Of a DNA stretch of 5,149 nucleotides, positions 5,141-5,149 are shown piece by piece. The notes beneath the pieces are model-generated. The model saw only the letters and a program-made list of their open reading frames with translations, made no database searches and was not told the origin of the DNA. This DNA comes from Bacillota bacterium (GTDB lineage: Bacteria > Bacillota > Clostridia > Peptostreptococcales > Anaerovoracaceae): positions 1 through 5,149 of the forward strand of contig JAQXSU010000107.1 of assembly GCA_029219125.1 (NCBI GenBank), written 5' to 3'. Positions within the stretch are counted from its first letter, which is position 1; each line of letters starts with the position of its first letter. A program made the position numbers and the translations under genes.

Positions 5141-5149
5141 GTTCAGGCA

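Overview
The window looks like chromosomal core sequence from a low-to-mid GC Gram-positive anaerobe. The best guess is a member of Clostridia, probably Lachnospiraceae. This rests on strong AGGAGG-type ribosome binding sites, sigma-A-like -35/-10 boxes, a PucR-type regulator with the HTH form common in Clostridia, and a DUF2148 ferredoxin-domain protein typical of anaerobes. The taxonomy is an inference from style and gene content. No database search was possible.

Layout, left to right. (1) The 3' half of trpS (tryptophanyl-tRNA synthetase, +), cut by the window edge. (2) A hairpin with T-tracts on both sides that can terminate trpS and the convergent next gene. (3) A PlsC-type 1-acylglycerol-3-phosphate acyltransferase (-). 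(4) A 123-bp divergent promoter region. (5) A membrane PAP2 phosphatase (+), followed 11 nt later by (6) a PucR/CdaR-type transcriptional regulator (+), very likely one operon. (7) A 161-bp convergent intergenic region with a strong hairpin and an unexplained promoter-like extended -10. (8) A DUF2148 protein of unknown function with a four-cysteine cluster (-). (9) A 167-bp divergent intergenic region with a degenerate 4 x 15-bp tandem repeat and two opposed promoters that appear to share one palindromic -35 box. (10) A sugar-phosphate-type nucleotidyltransferase (+), complete and ending 9 bases before the window edge.

Functional links are modest. PlsC makes phosphatidic acid and PAP2 enzymes remove phosphate from phosphatidate or undecaprenyl pyrophosphate, so the divergent pair sits around lipid and envelope metabolism. 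The nucleotidyltransferase probably makes an NDP- or CDP-activated precursor for surface polymers. The regulator is co-transcribed with the phosphatase, but its effector and targets cannot be read from the sequence.

No mobile element, CRISPR array, tRNA, rRNA, toxin-antitoxin or defence system was seen. The most unusual non-coding structure is in 4038-4204: shared -35 promoters, the tandem repeat in the DUF2148 leader, and a small dyad at the predicted transcript start of the nucleotidyltransferase. I do not see an obvious new multi-gene system here.
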